Positions 46,131-58,850 are shown, numbered from the stretch's first letter. The stretch: DNA of 64,000 nt from Sciurus carolinensis (GCF_902686445.1 NC_062213.1:42358741-42422740); one strand, 5' to 3'. Made by a program: numbers and translations. The notes: generated from the sequence alone by a model not told the origin.

Positions 46131-46559
46131 TGCATTCTTAACCTTCTCTAGTTAACAAACCCCATACACTGAAAATCCACTTAGAGGCACAAACATCAAA
46201 AGGAAACAATGCTGACTTCAGAAGTATTGTCCTATTCAATGAGGCCATTACTAGCTCTATGGATACACATTTTAGACACACATGCTTGCCTAGATATCCC
46301 TGGTCCTGTGACATTCCTCCCCAATAAAAACATTTCCTTTTCTTTCTACCTGTGGAGTAATCTGCAGGTTTAGTTTTATATTTTTCCTGATGTTGGGATC
46401 AATTTTGTCTTACATTTCTTTGACATTAGTTTCAGGTTGCTTCTGATCCTCATAAGTCATTTCATCTTTTTTTTTTTTTTTTTTTTTGCCTTTCAGTATG
46501 CTTCCTATCTTGAGAGTTCACCCACCCCTAGTAACAGCTATAATAACAATCATGGCAGA
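46131..46559. other. Unassigned stretch with T-run
   Basis: A 21-nt T-run at about 46468-46488. No gene or repeat family recognised. Confidence 0.4.
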
Positions 46560-46805
46560 ACCTGTCAAGCAGTTCCTACGTGCCATGTGCTATTCTATGT
46601 GCTTCCTATGTATTACAGTGTTTTGATCGTCACAGAGGCCTTATGAGATTGGCATTATTACTGTTCTTGTTTTAAGATGTGCTGAGCTTTTAAAAGTTAA
46701 GTAATTTGCCCAGGGGTCCCAGCAAGTGAGCAATGGAGCCCTGATTGTGAGCCTCAGCAATCGAGTGCTACAGCTAACATGCTTAACCACTATGCTATGT
46801 GGTCT
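46560..46805 (-). repeat. MIR SINE, reversed, nearly full length
   Basis: 'cctacgtgccatgtgctatt', 'ggccttatgagattggcatt', 'aagtaatttgcccaggggtc', 'tgcttaaccactatgctatg' in reversed MIR order. Confidence 0.78.
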
Positions 46806-48364
46806 CCCTCTACCAATTCCTAAATACTCTGTTCACCCTCTACCCATCTTTAGCATTTCTCCATCTACTCATTTGTCCTATTAACATATATTGCAAACCC
46901 ATACAAGAAGTTCATGATAGGTATGAGGATAAACCATGAGTAAGCTACAGAAACTTGAAGACATGTTCAGAATACTTGGATGGACAAACAAAGACATAGG
47001 CATTGGGCTATGTCTTGTCTTGGATGCCTATCTTGCCAATAATGTCCTAGTCTGAGAATTTTCCTTTCCCATTGGTTCTGTTAAATCACAAACCTAGTAT
47101 ATTATTACCTACTGGCCAGATGATCAGAACTGAGTATATATCTGACCTACAAATAACAATGCAATGGATATAAAACCTCCAATTAACTCTCTAGGGAATC
47201 CAAACTGATAAATAGTGGAGGAAGGCCTTGGCCATGAAGAGAAAAGCTGGAGTTGGCACTTGAGAAAAAACACAAGATGAGGAAGATCTGACATGGTGTT
47301 ACCAGGAAAGTCCATTGACCTTGAAGGACCTATCTTGCTCCTGGGGAGATAGCCTCTGGGCTCAGAGTAATGAGACATGATGTTGTTAGATATGGCCCAA
47401 TGAAAAAAAGTCCTGTAAGCCATGAAGAAATAACAATCATTACTGTGTCACTACTGATGTGAGAAAGGGTTCTGATCAGGGAGGGTTTCCAGAGCCACAT
47501 GAAGATGTCTGCACACTGTGAACGAGGCTGGTGCCTACAAACAGTTCTCATGGAGTAGCCCAAGACACAAAGTAGATAAAACAAGAGGACATTCTAAAAG
47601 CAAGTGTCGAGGCTGTGGGGTCTTCCTTTTCCCTTCCCTAAAAGGTGGTTGGTGTCCACTGGAGTTGTGTTACTTCAAGGTTTTGCTTGGAGAGTGTTTG
47701 ATCAGAAGAGCATCAGTTAATAGGAAGGTTTTCACCAAAGATTGTCAGGCTCAGGGGTCCTGGGGACCCAGGCTGTGACCCAAAAGTGAGAGGATGAGGG
47801 CAGCAAAAGGGCAGGAAAGGGCAGAGCTGTAGGCTACTCTGAAGGGTAGGCTGGCAGCCAAGTTCGTTATCTGAATGCAGTTACTCTCCGAGTCCTGTGT
47901 GACTCCTGGGCTTTATCATTCCCTTGATGTTCTTCTGAACATTCCAGATGACACAGTTAGCCTTGACCTTTACTTAGCATGATGTAAGCCAGGCAGTCTC
48001 AACTAACGAACTTTAAGGTCATTCTTAGCCTTGGTTTGATTCAGAGTTTCCACACTGGAAATAGATGTCTAGTGTTTAATGAAATATTGAACCGAATTGA
48101 AATAATTATAATGAAGTAATTGGTTATTTGAGAATTAGGTACAAGAAGACCAAAATGTTACTAGGTATTAGAAAAGAAGCCCCAGTCCTCTACTACAAGA
48201 AATTGTAGGCACCAGATTTATTTAAGTAAAGGAATGAATTTAAAAATACAACCATATTTCTTCTACTTCTCTTCTAGAGTTAGACAAACATGGGTTACAT
48301 AAATTATGGAATTATAGAATCATAGCTTACTATGGCTAATAACCATGGTAATGCTATTTAAATT
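46806..48364. other. Unassigned non-coding stretch
   Basis: No gene or clear repeat recognised. Frames of 84-99 codons at 47124-47584 show no domain. Confidence 0.35.
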
Positions 48365-48650
48365 CCTTCAGTGTCAGTTTCTAAAATAGAATAACCATCC
48401 CCCCTCCTAGGATGGTTCTGAAGATCAGAGAAGAAACATGCGGGTAGGCAGTGAATTCAGTGCCAGGCATAGAGTAGTCTAAGAATGTATGTCCAACTAA
48501 ATAAATGAATACAAGTTACTTTACCTCCTATCTCAGTTTCCTCATCTGAAACTATCTATAATTACACATCTTTGACAGGTTTCTGAGAGACCAAATTAGA
48601 TGATACACACAAAAGCACCTATAATATTGATAAGTGCTTTGGAATGGATG
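48365..48650 (+). repeat. Two MIR-like SINE pieces in tandem
   Basis: 48365-48490 ('cctaggatggttctgaagat', 'agtgccaggcatagagtagt') is a forward MIR 3' part. 48515-48650 ('tatctcagtttcctcatctg', 'gataagtgctttgga') is another forward MIR part, so two copies follow each other. Confidence 0.6.
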
Positions 48651-48767
48651 ACCTGAAGTGTTAAAAAGGGACAAAACCAAAATCTGAAAGGTAGTTAAAA
48701 GGAGCATTTTCTACCACTTTGTAAATTTAATAAACAAGATCAAAAACCAATTTTAGAGTACAGTCAA

Positions 48768-49238
48768 TGTTTTAATCAGTTTTTTTTTTTTTTTTTGGTT
48801 TTTTGTTTGTTTGTTTGTTTGTTTGCTTCTGTGACTTAAAGACCCAAACAGAACAACTGTGGAGAAGGAAAAGTTTATTTGGGGGCTCATGGTTTCAGAG
48901 GTCTTAGTCCATGGACATCAAGCTCCATTCCTCAGGGCTCGAGGTGAGGCTGAACATCATGGCAGAAGAGTGTGGCAGAGGGAAGCAGCTCACATGACAA
49001 TCATAAAGCAGAGAGAGACTCCACTCTCCAGATACAAAATATATACCCCATAGCCACACCCCAATGCCCCACCCCCTCCAGCCACACCCTACCTGCCTCA
49101 GTTATTGCTCAGTTAATCCTATCAGGAGATTAATTCATTGATTGGATTAAGGCTCTTACAACCCAATCATTTCTCCTCTGAACCTTGCATTGTCTCACAC
49201 ATGAGTTTTGGGGGACACTTCACATCCAAACTATAATA
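48768..49238 (-). mobile_element. MaLR-like solo LTR, reversed (family copy 2)
   Basis: 471 bp, bounded by the perfect pentamer gtcaa at 48763-48767 and 49239-49243. Starts TG at 48768; the final CA has mutated to TA. AATAAA complement at 48874-48879. Shares with copies 1 and 3 the blocks 'cacaccctacctgc', 'cagttaatcc', 'attaat' and 'tctcacacatgag'. It is longer than the others because of a T-run and (GTTT)n expansion at 48780-48835. Confidence 0.87.
48780..48835 (+). repeat. T-run plus (GTTT)n expansion inside the LTR
   Basis: About 17 T, then a GTTT tandem, at the point where the family sequence has only a short T-run. Confidence 0.9.
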
Positions 49239-49243
49239 GTCAA

Positions 49244-50459
49244 TATACAGAGGAGCTCAGTGGCTAACAACAAAGTGGGAAGCTGTGCATTTGGGGCTTC
49301 CAGGGTCACTGGTGCTCTGGCACCCATTCATCCAGGTGCTTGGGCAGCTAAGTCAGTATAAGTGATTCCTGCCATGTGTGCTGATTTAGAATTGTCTCTC
49401 TCACTCCCTCCCTCTTCCTGCCCCCGTCAGTTTGTCCACTGGGACAACACAGACTTTGTATAATTTGTTCTCCACAGTAAATATTATTTTAGTACTGCCT
49501 ACCAAAGCAAATTCAAGAGGGATTCATTCCAATATCTGATCTTACTATTTCTCCTTTTCTTTAATGAGCCTATTAGTCATTTTATTTGTAGGTTCATTAA
49601 CTTATTTTGGTTGGCATAGTATAGTTAGGGTTTGATTTTTTCCTTATGTACTTGAAGTTGCCCCATAATAAGATATCATAGGAAGAGACCAAAAATAAAG
49701 GTTAAAAGATGTTGGTGAATATGAAAATAGGTAGAGAATGTAAAAATGGTACTAAATAGTTCAAAGTATGAGACAGGGTCAGTCATAAAACACTATGCTA
49801 ATATTTTGTTTGTCAAAAGCTATAATTTTGCATTTTGGTAACTGTACCATCACATCATTTAGCACACCTTTTCATTTTAGAGAATATTTTTTGTCTTTAA
49901 CATCATAGAGTTTATAGCTACGGCAGCTATGAACAAAGAAAGAAGGAAATTCCAAGCAAGGAAAGCGGATGAACAAATGACTATAAGAGAATAAAAATCC
50001 ATAATGCAGCAATAATTTACGTATTATTGTCTGATATCAAATAAGGTATTAAAATAATGTGTTGGGTGGGGTGAAAATGTCATGTGGATTGTACTTAACA
50101 AATTCTAGACATAACACATGGAAGGTCCAGTAGCTTCAATCCAATCAAGAACTGAGTAGACACCAGGCACAGTGATCAAGGACATCTTGAGTTGTGCTGG
50201 ATAAGGTAGCCACCATCCACAGGTGGCTATTTAAATTTGAATTAAATTAAATAGCCTTAAAAATTCAGTTCCTTTCATTAGCCACATTAGGTATCTTCTG
50301 CAAGCAGAGAGCAAGATGCTAGAAACAGAAAAAGGGATTTTGGGTTTTTTTTTGCTGTTGTTATTGTTTCTATCTTCTCAGTTTGCTCATCAGTACATGG
50401 CTGGAGAAGATTATGAATTACATGTTTGCATGTCATCTAGCAGACTGCTTGATGCATGC
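49244..50459. other. Unassigned non-coding stretch
   Basis: No gene or clear repeat. T-run with GTT repeats near 50342-50370. Confidence 0.35.
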
Positions 50460-50460
50460 A

Positions 50461-50481
50461 GATGATGATGATGATGATGAT
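50461..50481 (+). repeat. (GAT)7 microsatellite
   Basis: Seven perfect GAT units followed by GGA; trinucleotide repeat outside any recognised coding frame. Confidence 0.95.
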
Positions 50482-50789
50482 GGAGACAGAGAAAAGAATT
50501 CTAATTCTGTCTTCAGAAAGCTTTTAGTGTGACTGTTATGGCATTTGTTCAATTCCCATGAAATAAATGTGTTTTCAATAGTATCATTCCTGTAGGAAAC
50601 CTCCCCCTTTCGACACCTTCCTACCATCTCCATAACAAATGCCGTCCCTCTGCGACACAAATTGCCTGGCCAGCTCTCTGCACTTAGGCCATTGCTCGCT
50701 TTTCCCCATTTTTCAGGAAGAATCTGAAGACTTATTGAATAACTTGTAAGACTGAATGTACTGCAGCTCAAGAATTAAAAGTTGTGTGA

Positions 50790-51300
50790 ATTTAAGTCCA
50801 ATTACATTAGATTTGAGAAGGAAACTTTAAATGACAGAGCCCAGCCTCCATCTGAAACTTCAAGAACCAGTGAGCAGATACTGGGAATGATGTGGGGGTG
50901 TGAGCAAAGCCGCTCCTCCTGAGACCATCTCTGATCACATCTTTTTTCTTTTTTCGATTTCTTTCAGATCAGACACTGCTTAAAATCCCCCTTGCTGTTA
51001 GAAGGCCGAAGCAGCCACTCCTTCAGAGACCAACACACCTGCACTTGCTCTGTTTTTTTCTGTCGCACCAACCATTTTGCAACATCTGGATAAGTAGCTA
51101 CAACACAGCGTCTCTTCCTGTCTTGGGGCTCAGCCTCCCATGGACCACAGGGTCAAGTGTTTTGCCTCATTTCATGGCCCACTCCGCTGTCTCTTCCATC
51201 AGTGCTGTCGTTTTCCCCACTGGAGGGTCAGTGACCAGTCTGGACAATAGGTCTGCTATAAGCCAGTCTTTGCCTGGGGTATAGTTGACTCATAAATCAT
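50790..51300. other. Repeat-free stretch, possible conserved or exonic DNA
   Basis: Contains a splice-acceptor-like pyrimidine tract ending in CAG at 50966 and a donor-like 'cag|gtgcgt' near 51339, with balanced composition between. No convincing frame. Could be a non-coding exon or chance. Confidence 0.2.
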
Positions 51301-51624
51301 ATCTTTATAACAGTAATAACATTCCCTGTCGTCTAGCAGGTGCGTTGCCTGGTGGTTTGTGATCTGTCTGGACAGTCAGGCTTCTGCCAAACGCATATTT
51401 GTGGAACTCTCGTAGTACACATATCACTGCCAATATTTTTTTTCTTGCTTGCTCAAGCAGACTTTTTTTTATTATTATTATTCCAGCCAAAGCCAGCATC
51501 AGAGATGTGCAAGTGATGACTGGATAAGCCAGTTGCTTGCTGAGAATCACATTATAGTTCTCCATGACCTTGTACATTATTGGACAGTAATTTCAGTAGT
51601 GCCAAAGAATTTTCAATGGCAGAG

Positions 51625-51815
51625 GAAAGGAACTCACATTTATTAGTACATGTGATGTGCCAAAGCACTGTGCTAGTTGCCTCACCCATGATATTTTATA
51701 TCATCTTCTCAACATACTCACTAGGTAGGTACTGTCTTTAACTACTTCGTAGAGAAGGAAACTGAGGCTGTAAGAATTTTAGGAACATTAGTAGCTAGTA
51801 GTTATTGAACCTGAG
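51625..51815 (-). repeat. MIR SINE, reversed
   Basis: 'gatgtgccaaagcactgtgc', 'ctaggtaggtactgtcttta', 'gagaaggaaactgaggctgt', then a worn core. Confidence 0.75.
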
Positions 51816-52044
51816 ACAATAAAGTTGTCCAATAAGTTTAAATAAGATAAACTTCAGTTACCTCAATTTAAATTTTTAATGAATTTGAATGCAATTAAAT
51901 TTAAAATTCAGCTCATCGATCACCGTAGGAACACTCCAAGTACTCAGTGGTTATGTGGTTAGTGCTAACTGTCTTGGATCATGCAGAAGCAGAACATTAT
52001 CATATCACTCTATTGATCAGTGCTGCCCTACAGCTGTACTTAGA

Positions 52045-52205
52045 AGGTGGGTGCAGGTATTATGATACCCTTACTATGGAACAGAAAATGGAGGCTCCAA
52101 TTGACTCTGTGACTTGCTGAGCAAAGATAACAGAGTGAGTGAGGTAGATTCAGGTTTAAATCCAACTCTGAAGTTGCTCTTAACTACAACTTGTTCTGTA
52201 TGCTC
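52045..52205 (-). repeat. MIR SINE, reversed
   Basis: 'aggtattatgataccct', 'gactctgtgacttgctgagc', 'gattcaggtttaaatccaac' in reversed MIR order. Confidence 0.6.
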
Positions 52206-53539
52206 AGTGACTTTTCTGAGGTCCCTCACTGGTAACGGGGGCTCCTAGGTGGAGAGCTCCTTGGGAATTCAGGAACAGCTATTGTGGTCCAGTCTCTCAA
52301 CAATCCTTTCCAACAAGCCTTATATCCAGTGATAGGCATGCAATCCACTTTTCCTTTTTTCCTGATCCTGTCACTCCTTACCTCCACTGGTTATGTACAT
52401 GAACTTCCTTAAGGGTCTCTTGCCTCTGTGGAAGCCCATCTCCCATTTGCTCTCACTGTGTCATCCTCTTGCATGGGGTTATGCTTGGCTTCCCCATTTG
52501 CCCTGGTTATCTGTCAGGATGGGTGTGCTCACTCCTGGAGATTCCCCCAAAGTCTTTATTATTTACTTTCAATGATCCTAGAGGCTGACTCAGTCCCAAA
52601 TGGTAGTCTGAGTCTAAGACTCTGGCATGCCCCTTGAGAGCATGAAGGATGCAGACCAAAATGGTTTTTCATGTGCTAGTGTGCAAAACTCTTTTGCTGG
52701 CTCAGAACCTAAGACCTCCTCTGTGGCTCAGAAGAGGAGGCGTGGCAGAAGGCCAGTTTTCTCCTCTAATTCCAGCCATGGGCCTCTGCTCCTTCTCTCA
52801 GCCCATTGAATGGAGCCAGAACTTCCAAGAGCTCAATGCTCACCATGATATAAGAATGTTTCTGTTACTTCTCAGAGTTGGAGAGAATGTCCAACTGGAG
52901 CTGTACAGTTTGTGGAGTGCCCCTGACCTATCATGGTTCTAAATGAGGCAGTTTGGGGGAACTAACTACCACTTCTTTAGCCCTGCTTCCCCTTAATCTC
53001 CAGGCTGACATTTCTTCCTCTCTCCTTTCATTTCAAAGTTTTCTGGGATTCTATAATCCTTTCTTTTTTCTTCTCACTCAATCCACTTTCCCTTTTTCAC
53101 CTTATCCACACACATCTATAACTGAATTATATCTGTTGTGCTTTAACCTCCTATGGGAAGTTTCATGGATCTTGTAAAATAATACACCTTAAAAAAGAAC
53201 CTGTCCCTTTCTCCATAAAATGCACTTATTTTCAATATTCTCAATTTCAAACAGCTATTCCACCACTCTACTCTGTGGCCTAGTCCTGAAAACTGCTAGA
53301 CATCTCAGACTCCTTCCTTTCCTTCTCCCACCCTACTCCTTTGTCCTGTTGGTTAGAAAACTTCTCACTTCTGTCCCTCCTCCCCATCTCCAAGGCTTCG
53401 CCATTTATATCCATACACATATAATAAATTCTGGTCTCAGCATTCTCTAATTTTCCCCCTATAAAAAAATTTCTTTTAAAATTATAAGTTTATTAATAAC
53501 AGTAAAATAATAGCAAAATTAATCACAATGATTTATTTT
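52206..53539. other. Unassigned, pyrimidine-rich stretch
   Basis: Plus strand is pyrimidine-rich from about 52960 to 53460. Frames here are Ser/Leu/Pro-rich readings of that bias, not recognised proteins. Confidence 0.35.
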
Positions 53540-53730
53540 TCCCTCCTGGGTGTGTCTTATGTTTATTATCTTCAATACTCACAACAATCCTGCCATGTAT
53601 TTATTATTTTACCCATTTTACTGGTGTAGAAACCAAGTATTAGCAAGGCTAAGCAATATCTCTAAGACCACCAAGTTAATAAATAACAGAGACAAGATCT
53701 GAATTCTGTTCTCTCTAGCGTCAGACCATT
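53540..53730 (-). repeat. MIR SINE, reversed
   Basis: 'tcttcaatactcacaacaat', 'cccattttactggtgtagaa', 'ccaccaagttaataaataac', 'agatctgaattctgttctct'. Confidence 0.72.
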
Positions 53731-53899
53731 TTGTATTGTAAAACCCATCTGACCCTGCCACTTGTCCCTCTCCTTGTCCCTTTAGGATGGAGTGTCAGTC
53801 TTCTCAGCACGATGTACATGGGCCATGGCAATCCACATGCTTCCTCTGCTACTACATGCACTCCCTGCACCAAATTCATTCAGAACTATTGTCAGTTTT

Positions 53900-54155
53900 A
53901 TGATCTCTCTCTGCCCTGCAGCATCTTCCACTTTTGAAAATGTTCTTTGCTTGGAAAAGTCTTTCTCAATGAATCACACTACCCTGAATCCAAACATTCA
54001 ATTCAAATATTCAGATATCGCCTTCACTTCAAATCCTGTCTGACCTTCCAATTCTGTCGCTTCCACAGTTTACTGAGCTAACCTCTGTCATAGCATTTCA
54101 TTACCCCAACTTTTCATTGTTTCTTCTCTTCTCCAGATAGCAGGGATTAATTTTC
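53900..54155 (+). repeat. L2 LINE fragment
   Basis: 'tttgcttggaaaagtctttc', 'atcgccttcacttcaaatcc', 'tgtctgaccttccaattctg' and 'ctctccagatagcagggatt' follow the L2 3' region. Confidence 0.55.
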
Positions 54156-54734
54156 CCCCTCCCTTCCTTTCTCTTAAACTTCACACAATTGTGTCTCGAA
54201 CAGCTTATGCTTAAAAAGTGATGATGGTGCTTATGAAAATTTTCATAATGATGTTGAAGATAAAATTGATGGTAACAGCCAAGAGCAAGGAATGTGCCCC
54301 AGAACCCAATCTTGTCTTTCCATAAACTCTTCCTAAGTCATCCTGTCCCATCACATGAGTTCTTTTGATACTTACTTTATTTTGACAATTCCAAATATTT
54401 GTCTCCAAATCTGCCTTCTTTCTTGATCTTCAGATTACCATATCCCACCGTTTCTTTATTGATCTTATTGGTAAATCTAATAGGCATAGGTTTATATTAC
54501 CACAGAGACTCTGGAGTATTTCCATAACAAACTGCCACCGTTCCAGTCATCCCCATTGCGTTTAATAGCCTCCATCTTTTACCCACTTACTTTGGCTGTC
54601 AAGTGAAAAGTAACCACTCTGCCTCTCTTATCCTACATTCAATTCATTAGGTAGCCCTATTGGTTTTACTAACCTGCTAACATGATAATAATGAATCCCC
54701 ATCCTACCATTTTTCTCCTTATCACTGTTACTCT

Positions 54735-57036
54735 CCATGGCAAAACCAAAGCTATCTTTTACTAACAGGCTCCCCCTGATAAACAAATTCAGCAAAGTAG
54801 TAGGACACAAAATCAACATGCAAAAATTAATAGTTTTTATATACACCAAAAATGAATCCACTGAAAAAGAAATTAATGCATTCATAATAACCTCAAAAGT
54901 AATTCCTGGAAATAAATCTAATCTAGGAGTAAAAATTATGGAACATGGAAGAAAGAAATTAGAGAAGACACTAGAAGATGAAAAAAGAACTTCCATGTTC
55001 TTGGATAGGCAAAATTAGTTTTATTGAGATGGTTGTTATGATTTAGATGTGAGGTGTCCTCCAAAAGCTCATGTGTGAGGAAATACAATAATATTTAAAG
55101 GTGAAATAATTAGATTATGAGAGTTGTAACCTAGTAAGTGGATTAATCTACTGATATGGATTAACTGGGTAGTAACTGTAGGCAAGTAGGGTTGGTTGGA
55201 GGAGGTGGGTCACTGTTCTGTCCTTGGTGAGTGGAGCTCTCTTTCTGCTTACTGGTTGCCATGTTATGAGCTGCTTTCCTCTGCCATGCCCTTCTACCAT
55301 GATGGTCTGCCTTACCTCAGGCCCTAAGCTATGAAGTTGATTGAGCCTGGACTGAACATCTGAAACCTAGAGCCAAAATAAACTTTTCCTCCTCTCCTTT
55401 GTTTTCTGTTGATATATTGGTCATAATGACACAAAAGCTGACTAAAACAATGACCATATCACCAAAAGCAATATACAGACCTAATGCAATCTCCATTAAG
55501 GTATCAATAATATCCTTTACAGGATCAGAAAAATTAGTCCTAAAATTCATATGGAAGAATTACAGACTGAGAGGAGCCAAAGCAATTCTGTGCAATAAGG
55601 GTGATGTCAGAGGCATTGCAATTCCCAACTTCAAATTATATACAGAATTATGATAACAAAAACAGCATGGTAATGGCCTAAAAACAGGCATGCAAACCAA
55701 TGGAACAGAATAGAAGACAGAAATAAACCCACACAAATACAGTCAATCTGATCTTGAATGAAGATGCCAAAAACATACATTGGAGAGAAGACAGGCTTTT
55801 AAACAAATAGTGCTGGGAAAACTGGATATCCACATGTAGAAGAATAAGACTAGATCTCTATCTCTCAACCTGCACAAAAGTCAACACAAAGTAGATCAAC
55901 AATCCAACAATTAGACTATAAACTCTGCAACTGGTAGAAAAAGTAGGGTCAACACTCCAAAATACAGGCACAGGCATCAACTTCCTCAATAAGACTTGTA
56001 AAGCCCAGGAAATAAAACAGAGAATTAATAAATGGTACAGCATAGAATTAGAAAGTTTCTGTATAGCAAGAGAAACAACTAAAAGCATGCAAAATAAAGA
56101 AGAGCCAAATGGGAGAAAAATCTTTGCCAGTTACTCTTCTGACAAAGGATTAATATCCAGAATGTATAGAGAATTCAAAAATCATACCACCAAAAAAACA
56201 CAATCAATAAATGGACAAATAAATTACATAGACAGTTCTGAATAGAAGAAATACAAAAGGCCAACAAATATATGACAAAATGTTCAACATCGTTAGCATC
56301 AGGGAAATGTAAATCAAAACTCTGCCAAGATTTCACTTCATTCCAGTTAGAATGCCAATCATTAAAAACAAAAAAAATAATAAATGCTGGAGAGAATGTC
56401 GGGAAGAAAGGAACATTCATACACTTTTTGGGGGTTCGTAAATTAGTATAACCCATAAGGGGATCAGTATGGAGGTTCCTCTAAAGACTAGGAATGAAAC
56501 CACCATGGGCCCCATCTATACCACTCCTTAATACTTCTGCAAAAGAATAAAAATCAGTCTACTATAGTGATACATGCATATCCATGTTTATAACAGCACA
56601 GTTCACAAAGGACAAATTATGGAAACAGTCTAGGTGTTTGTTAACAAATATAAATAGATAAAGAAAATGTAATATATGAACAAAATGAAGTTTTACTGGG
56701 CCATAAAGAAGAACAAATTATGCTCCTTTCAGGAAAAGGATGAAACTGGGGAACATCATGCTAAGTGAGATAAGCCAGACTCACATAGCCAAGAGTTGTA
56801 TATTTTCTCTCATGTGGGGAGGCTAGAGAGAAAAAAATAAAAAAGGAAAGAAAAAAGTGGGGAGAACCTCTTGAAAATAGAAGCAAAACTGGGAGAGCAG
56901 AGAAAGAGGATGGGGAAGAGAAGAGGAAATTAAACAAAGCCATGTATACTACATGCATACATAAATGCATCACAAGTAATTCTGCTAGTACATATAATGA
57001 TTATGCACCCAAAAGCTTTCAATAATAAAAAATAAT
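54735..57036 (+). mobile_element. LINE-1 3' half, plus strand, interrupted by an LTR
   Basis: ORF2 begins near 54765 ('tgataaacaaattcagcaaa') and breaks at 55033. It resumes at 55450 ('atgaccatatcaccaaaagc') and continues through 'aaattcatatggaagaatta', 'tggaacagaatagaagacag' and 'aggatgaaactggggaacat' to the 3' untranslated region and an A-rich end near 57035. Many stops and frameshifts. The LTR at 55034-55449 is a later insertion. Confidence 0.87.
55034..55449 (+). mobile_element. MaLR-like solo LTR (family copy 3) inside L1
   Basis: 416 bp, TG (55034-55035) to CA (55448-55449), with AATAAA at 55377-55382. Contains 'ggtgtcctccaaaagctcat', 'ggattaactgggtagtaact', 'ggttggaggaggtgggtcac' and 'tgagctgctttcctctgcca'. 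Flanking pentamers are atggt (55029-55033) and atgac (55450-55454), three of five matching. Outside them the L1 ORF2 order is continuous, which fixes the ends. Confidence 0.85.
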
Positions 57037-57089
57037 TATGTGCTTCTAACTGGGCTTTCTGTTTCCATTCTTTTTACTCTACCATCCAT

Positions 57090-57925
57090 TCTCCACACAG
57101 CAGACAGAATGAATTTCAATAACAAAATCAGATCATATCAATGTTCGTGCTTAAAAGTCTCCCAATGGCATCTCATCACCCTTGAAACTACCAGAATCAG
57201 CAAGACCCTGCTGCCTACTCCTCTGCCCTAATCACCTCTTCTTCTTGTTTCTTTTCTTTTGTTTTTGATACTGGGCATTGGACTCAGGAGTACTTAACCA
57301 CAAAGTCACATCCTTAGCCCTTTTTATGTTTTATTTTGAGACAGTATCTCGCTAAATTGCGTAGGACCTCTCTAAGTTACTGAGGCTGGTTTTGAACTTG
57401 CCATCTTCCTTCCTCAGCCTCCAGAGCTGCTGAGATTACAGGCATGTACCACTGTGCCGGCTCCTGGTTGCCACTTCTGTCTCCTTCCACCAGGCTCTGG
57501 TCACACTGACCATCTTTCTGTCACTTGACCAGATAAGCCTGCTTCTGCTTCAGGCCTGAGCACTTGCTAATCCTTGACCTAGAATCCTTCCCCGCAAATT
57601 ACTGCATAGTAGGTTCCTTCTCCCCTTTACTCAGACATCCTCTGATCCATGTGCCCCCGCCCCCAGCTCTCTACCTAAACAGCCCCAATTTCACCATCAG
57701 TCTTTCCCCCCGCTACTTTTTAAATTAGCTTCTTAGCACTGATTACTATACAAAATACTATTTATTCACTAATTTATTCATTTGCTTTTTATTGCCACCC
57801 TCTCCTCATGAGAGTAGGGATCTGCACTGTGTCTACTGTAGAGGGAACAATGCCTACAACAATCTTTGGCCCACAGAAGAGGCTCAATAAATATTTATCA
57901 ACTAGATAAATGTCTGAGGCATGAA
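57090..57925 (+). repeat. Long L2 LINE copy interrupted by a SINE
   Basis: 57090-57253 has 'aaatcagatcatatcaatgt' and 'cttaaaagtctcccaatggc'. After the SINE it resumes from about 57467 ('accaggctctggtcacactg', 'gcttctgcttcaggcctgag') through 'cctctcctcatgagagtagg' to the L2 terminus 'gaggctcaataaatatttat'. One of the longest L2 copies in the window. Confidence 0.75.
57254..57466 (-). mobile_element. Dimeric ID/B1-type SINE, reversed, inside L2
   Basis: ID-like half ('gatactgggcattggactca', 'tcacatccttagcccttttt'), then B1-like half ('gagacagtatctcgctaaat', 'cctcagcctccagagctgct', 'gagattacaggcatgtacca'). Same family as 28386-28598 and 33988-34172. Target duplications are not clear in the T/C-rich flank. 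Confidence 0.83.
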
Positions 57926-58489
57926 TGATTGAACAAATTAATAGGACTTCTAGCTGATGCTAGTTTTTCAATTGCAATGAAACTCAGAGTGATAAGCCTG
58001 TGATAGAGTTTGGAACAACCTTACCCACAATGAATGTACCCAGAACAATTTCAAAATTCATTTAGTATGTGCTTCTTGGTAGGTCGGGTAGCTCACATCC
58101 TAATATTTAATCTTTTCATTTTTATTAGGTCTGAGAATTTTTATACATGTAGCCCTGTAAACTCTACTAATTAGTTCTGAATTTGACTTTAGTGATGAAT
58201 TACTTGGCTGGTGTTTCATTGTAACATGAATACATTTTTATATATACACATATTTGTATATATGTAAATAAATGGATATTTATTTTAGATGCATACAAGC
58301 AAATATATGTAAAATCCCCCCTGAACTTCTTTATACTACCACAGTAAGGTCAACAACATAGAAATATAAAGAAGAAAATCTTTATTTGATTTTGTTTGCT
58401 TTTTAATTTGGTGTCCTCTTTAAAACCTGTCTTCAGAAAATCCATTCCACTTCAACTATTATTCTCCAAAATAATAAGATATCTAAACA
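57926..58489. other. Unassigned AT-rich stretch
   Basis: No gene or definite repeat; short TA/CA-rich run near 58235-58265. Confidence 0.35.
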
Positions 58490-58850
58490 AAGAGTGATAT
58501 AATACAGAAACGAGAAGGGTAAAACTCAAAAATATTGCTTGGAGTAAAAAGTGAGTCAGAAAAGAATATGTACCATACGATTCCATTGATATAAAATTTG
58601 AAACTTTTTTCGTTTTGACAAAGTCAATTTATGGTTAAATTAGAAAAGAGGTTACTTTGAGGGATTTGACTGAGAGAAACAGCTGGTACTAAAGTGTCCA
58701 TTCTGGGCAGAAGTAAATGGGTATATCCATGAGTACACACATATGTGCATGCATGTGCAGAAAACTGTCAACCCCTACACTGAAGATTTGTGATACCTAC
58801 TCTTTGCAAGTTATACCTCAAGCTATCCAATCAATCAATAAATCCAGGAG
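58490..58850 (+). repeat. Old L1M-type LINE fragment
   Basis: 'accatacgattccattgata', 'gaaaagaggttactttgagg' and 'gcaagttatacctcaagcta' follow an L1M ORF2-end and 3' region. Confidence 0.5.

Noticed and set aside
50944..51345. Possible exon: pyrimidine tract and CAG at 50966, GTGCGT near 51339
   Set aside because: Single acceptor-donor pairs occur by chance in this much DNA; no supporting open frame or neighbouring exons.
54628..54996. 122-codon minus-strand frame
   Set aside because: Antisense to the L1 at 54735 onward.
57254..57466. tRNA gene from the ID-like half of the SINE
   Set aside because: The tRNA-like part is a diverged SINE half joined to a 7SL-derived half with an A/T-rich tail; not a tRNA gene. 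The same applies to 28386-28598 and 33988-34172.
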